Shown piece by piece: positions 14,123 through 16,757 of a DNA stretch of 16,757 nucleotides. Both the position numbers and the translations under genes were made by a program. The notes under the pieces are model-generated. The model searched no databases. It was not told where the DNA came from and was given only the letters and a program-made list of their open reading frames with translations. Position 1 is the first letter of the stretch. Every line of letters starts with the position of its first letter. The stretch is taken from assembly GCA_041746855.1 (NCBI GenBank), contig JBGTGG010000140.1:1-16757 (forward strand), read 5' to 3'. This stretch comes from JBGTGG01 sp041746855 (GTDB lineage Bacteria; Bacteroidota; Bacteroidia; Cytophagales; Cyclobacteriaceae).

Positions 14123-15886
14123 TTACCCTGACATATACTCTAATACTGCATTCCTAATAGTATTTATCCTTACGTCTTGAATATATTTCATTCTTATTTC
14201 CTCTACATCACAATCATATAATTCACCAATGTCTTTAAACTTTGTCTTAATTCTATTAATTATCTTTACTGAAAGTTTCAAATTGTCTAAGCTATGCGAA
14301 CGCAATATTTTATATAGTGATTCCTCTTCAATATTCTCGATTTTTGATCCGCATTTTGGACAAAACCTATACTGATCATCTTTAGTTTTAAAATCACAAT
14401 TTGAATTAGAACAATTAATATAATTAACAACTCCAACTTGAGTAATCATCTCTTTAATGGAACTTGAAGTTTCTGAGTAGGCCTGATTGTTTTCAATTGC
14501 AATTGAAGTGTCCTGTAATTCAGTAATATCCTTTATGATTAAATCAGTAAATAACACGCTTGGATTTACAGTTACATAAAATGCATATTTGTGATGACCA
14601 ATGCTTCTTTTGCTGTAATCAATTCCAATAATATTTGAATACGCTAGAACCGAAAAAACCTTTTCTAATCTATCAAATGCACCTGTCGTAATATAAAATC
14701 CTATTGATAGTTTTCTCTTTGCGTTTCTTTGTTTATCATTCCAAATTCTTAGATTAGGAAGTATCGTCTCTTTTATAAATGCTTCTGCTTCTGAAATGTA
14801 CTTTTCATAGCGAATTAAACGTTGTTTAAGCGTATCGAATTCTCTCCACTTAGTAGCAAATACTGATCGAATCGCATTGATAAGTATGGCAATGGTAATA
14901 TTTGATTTAAAAGCTTTATTGTTCTCAAGTTCGTCAATAATGTGAAATGCAAACCTTGGATTTCCATTACTACATATTGCTAATAGATCTATTGAGTTTT
15001 TATTGGCGGTCAATTTTTCCCAATATTGATTACTAAATGCCTTAATTCTTTTTTTGATAATTTCCTTAATATAATTTACATCACTCTTATCAAGAGGCGA
15101 CCAATCTATTCTTATTTCCTTAGCATCTTGCCCTCGCTCAAAATACTTTCCGTAGTTTGTTACTCCAGGATAAACTGCAGCCTTGCAGGCAATTAATGGG
15201 TTTCGAAGTGACTTAAAAAAAGTAAAAAATTTTTCTTGTTGTGAAAATGAAAAAACGTGGGCTGCCTCATCAAACAATAAAACAATTCTTTGAAGCTTAT
15301 AGTCATTAATTAATTCTATTAAAAACTCTCTAAATGACTGCGGGTTGTCTAGGACGGACGTCAAGTCTTGAGATGGAGAAAATTTAGTCAGGGAATTATT
15401 GTCATTAATTTCTCCCTTTTCAAGAACCCTTATATAATCATTTAGGAGACTAGTGTATTTTGCAAATGTGTTTGGTGCGGGGACATTAAATATTTTTGAT
15501 AAACGTTCATTAAGTTGTGCTGATGATCTTGGTTGTAGTTCAGATATTTTATTTAAGCATTCATACAAAATCTTTCCCATTGTCCACTGTAAGAATGGGT
15601 CAATTGAATTATTTAGGACTTTTATTCTTTCAAGTCTAATTGACTCTTCAAAACTAACCCAAACAGGCAAGATGCTATTTTGACCAAAATTTGATTCAGA
15701 CTTTAACATTGCCGCCTTCATTAGCATTGTTTTTCCGACACCTCGACTACCTTCGATTATATATTGCTCCGAATCTAGTAGTCTTTGAATTTTTGAATTA
15801 TCTCTTTCAATAAAATAATCTAATACTAATTTACTTTCTAAACTTTCCGTTCTATCAAGTATATAATCTCCTAGAGATTCCTTCAT
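14123..15886 (-). CDS. P-loop ATPase with zinc ribbon and alpha-CTD-like C-terminal domain
   Basis: This 587-residue protein has a Walker A motif GSRGVGKT at 46-53 and a Walker B motif IVLLFDEA at 201-208. GNPR at 308-311 is a loop typical of ORC/CDC6- and STAND-like ATPases, and helical or winged-helix-like segments may follow to ~450. A four-cysteine zinc ribbon follows (Cys492, 497, 509, 512; CX4C-X11-CX2C). Residues ~533-585 read like the helix-hairpin-helix CTD of the RNA polymerase alpha subunit (LKLSVKIINRIK, then DIGEL). The combination suggests a nucleotide-dependent switch that contacts nucleic acid. The start ATG follows the upstream gene's stop after two bases, so the two are coupled. 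The coding sequence is very AT-rich (a 60-base sample at 14401-14460 has 25% G+C, against 43% at 6481-6540), a sign of transfer. It belongs broadly to the ORC/CDC6-like P-loop ATPases of bacterial accessory regions; no precise function is known to me. Confidence 0.8.
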   Translation of the reverse strand: MKESLGDYILDRTESLESKLVLDYFIERDNSKIQRLLDSEQYIIEGSRGVGKTMLMKAAMLKSESNFGQNSILPVWVSFEESIRLERIKVLNNSIDPFLQWTMGKILYECLNKISELQPRSSAQLNERLSKIFNVPAPNTFAKYTSLLNDYIRVLEKGEINDNNSLTKFSPSQDLTSVLDNPQSFREFLIELINDYKLQRIVLLFDEAAHVFSFSQQEKFFTFFKSLRNPLIACKAAVYPGVTNYGKYFERGQDAKEIRIDWSPLDKSDVNYIKEIIKKRIKAFSNQYWEKLTANKNSIDLLAICSNGNPRFAFHIIDELENNKAFKSNITIAILINAIRSVFATKWREFDTLKQRLIRYEKYISEAEAFIKETILPNLRIWNDKQRNAKRKLSIGFYITTGAFDRLEKVFSVLAYSNIIGIDYSKRSIGHHKYAFYVTVNPSVLFTDLIIKDITELQDTSIAIENNQAYSETSSSIKEMITQVGVVNYINCSNSNCDFKTKDDQYRFCPKCGSKIENIEEESLYKILRSHSLDNLKLSVKIINRIKTKFKDIGELYDCDVEEIRMKYIQDVRINTIRNAVLEYMSG

Positions 15887-15888
15887 TA

Positions 15889-16572
15889 TTAAATATTTAG
15901 AGTGTTAGTCTCTTTGACCAAAGAATTTATTTCATTTGAAGTGAAGTCATCAAAACGAAGTACATACAAAGTGGCAATAGCACCCAGGGTACATCTATAT
16001 GATTTTTCAAATTTCTTAAATTGTTCCTTTGAGTATTCTATCGCTAACTTATCTGCTTTAGTTAAGCTTTTAAATCTTCCATGTACAACATCACATAATT
16101 TTCCATACGTCTGATTTAGATAACTACTTACAGAATCTTCATTTTTTTGAATTACTCCTATTTCGCTATTGAAAGTTTTGATATAGTTTGTCTTGAAAAA
16201 ATGATATTCATGAACAATAGAAGAAACATATTTATCAGCTTTAAAATCCTCATTTACATACAACTTAAGTTCTATCTTATGATCAAAATAGAAAAATGCG
16301 CTACATGCCAACTCAAGTGTATTTCTAAGACCAGTAATTGCTAATCTGTACTGTCCGGATATACCGCAATGTAATAAGGAGATGGTATCCGAAATTATTT
16401 CATTCCAATAAAACTCTAGTTCTTTGTCTTTTTTTATAAATCTTTCACTGATCTCTATCAATGTGTTGAGATATTCCAGAATGATTGTTAGGTCATTATC
16501 CTGAAGCGTCTGATCAAATATTTTATTAATAGATTTAGAAAAATGCTCAAGTGTTTTTTTTGTATAAGACAT
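15889..16572 (-). CDS. All-helical protein of unknown function, possibly HEPN-like
   Basis: No family is recognised with confidence. The 227-residue protein is predicted almost entirely helical, cytosolic and without signal peptide or membrane segment. Two conserved-looking stretches stand out: QYRLAITGLRNTLELACSAF (74-93) and YGKLCDVVHGR (156-166). A helix with an RNTLE-type motif followed later by a helix ending in xVHGR is the look of some HEPN-like or Abi-type helical proteins, which place polar residues from two helices together. The strict RX4-6H nuclease motif is not visible, so nuclease activity cannot be claimed. It is AT-rich and ends two bases before the ATPase start (TAA-ta-ATG), forming a tight operon. 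It could be effector, adaptor or regulator to that ATPase. Confidence 0.65.
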   Translation of the reverse strand: MSYTKKTLEHFSKSINKIFDQTLQDNDLTIILEYLNTLIEISERFIKKDKELEFYWNEIISDTISLLHCGISGQYRLAITGLRNTLELACSAFFYFDHKIELKLYVNEDFKADKYVSSIVHEYHFFKTNYIKTFNSEIGVIQKNEDSVSSYLNQTYGKLCDVVHGRFKSLTKADKLAIEYSKEQFKKFEKSYRCTLGAIATLYVLRFDDFTSNEINSLVKETNTLNI

Positions 16573-16644
16573 ATTGAATTAATATGAGTATCTAAATCTT
16601 GTACCTAACAATAATAAATTATCTGATAGTCCGTAAACATACCA
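16573..16644. other. Spacer between the operon and the IS-type transposase gene
   Basis: This spacer must hold the operon promoter. If the neighbouring IS is complete, it should also hold one of its terminal inverted repeats. By eye I see AT-rich sequence with no exact TAnnTTTG box on the minus strand and cannot place the IS end. Confidence 0.3.
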
Positions 16645-16757
16645 CTAAATTACACTAAGGATAAGGTTATCAAATAGATTCACCGAATACCTTCTGTTCA
16701 GCTTGAAGCAGAACTCATCAAGGTATAATTGCAAATACTTTTCTTTGATCACATGAT
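16645..16757 (-). mobile_element. 3' end of an IS1595-type (ISXO2-like) transposase gene
   Basis: Reading the minus strand from the window edge, 36 codons run to a TAG at 16645-16647. They give HVIKEKYLQLYLDEFCFKL, then NRRYSVNLFDNLIL and SVI. The pattern KYLQLYLDEFCFxxNRR...LFDxLL is the characteristic C-terminus of IS1595-family DDE transposases. The rest of the gene lies outside the window, so its integrity is unknown. It shows that a mobile element sits directly upstream of the AT-rich operon and supports an accessory origin for that region. Confidence 0.8.

Overview
The window looks like a chromosomal segment of a Bacteroidota bacterium, most likely of the Cytophagales type. The reasons are a SusC-like TonB-dependent receptor coupled to a DUF4249 lipoprotein, several exact matches to the Bacteroidota -7 promoter motif TAnnTTTG, few recognisable Shine-Dalgarno sites, and clusters of CCCTTCGGG-type palindromes between genes. 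No genus can be assigned from the sequence alone.

Left part (1-9449) is mostly ordinary chromosome. On the minus strand lie the class II fructose-bisphosphate aldolase gene (its 3' end is cut by the window), a YkgJ-type cysteine-cluster protein, and a two-gene outer-membrane uptake operon (TonB-dependent receptor, then DUF4249 lipoprotein). A very small zinc-ribbon membrane protein (5433-5606) lies on the plus strand. It is followed by an SPFH/band-7 gene broken by one in-frame TAA at 6855-6857; the reading frame resumes directly after it. A strong bidirectional terminator separates this from a minus-strand pair (secreted protein of unknown function and YceI). That pair is transcribed divergently from a membrane-anchored winged-helix regulator.

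Middle part (9450-14028) has an unusual structure. A block of about 675 bases, consisting of one VOC-family gene and about 310 bases of palindrome-rich non-coding DNA, occurs twice in the same orientation, 3824 bases apart. The copies bracket a cargo of about 3.1 kb: a four-helix DUF2231-like membrane protein and a P2-type cation ATPase. The ATPase stop overlaps the start of VOC copy A as ATGA. The two VOC genes have about 34 nucleotide differences but only 4 amino-acid differences. The non-coding halves differ at only about 8 places, so the non-coding DNA is better conserved than the genes.

Right part (14029-16757) is strongly AT-rich and looks horizontally acquired. It holds a tight two-gene minus-strand operon: an all-helical protein of unknown function, then a P-loop ATPase with a zinc ribbon and a C-terminal domain resembling the RNA polymerase alpha-subunit CTD. 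Beside it, at the window edge, is the 3' end of an IS1595-type transposase gene that no long ORF reveals. This operon is the best candidate in the window for an undescribed system, possibly in defence or stress response; that role is inference from architecture and context.
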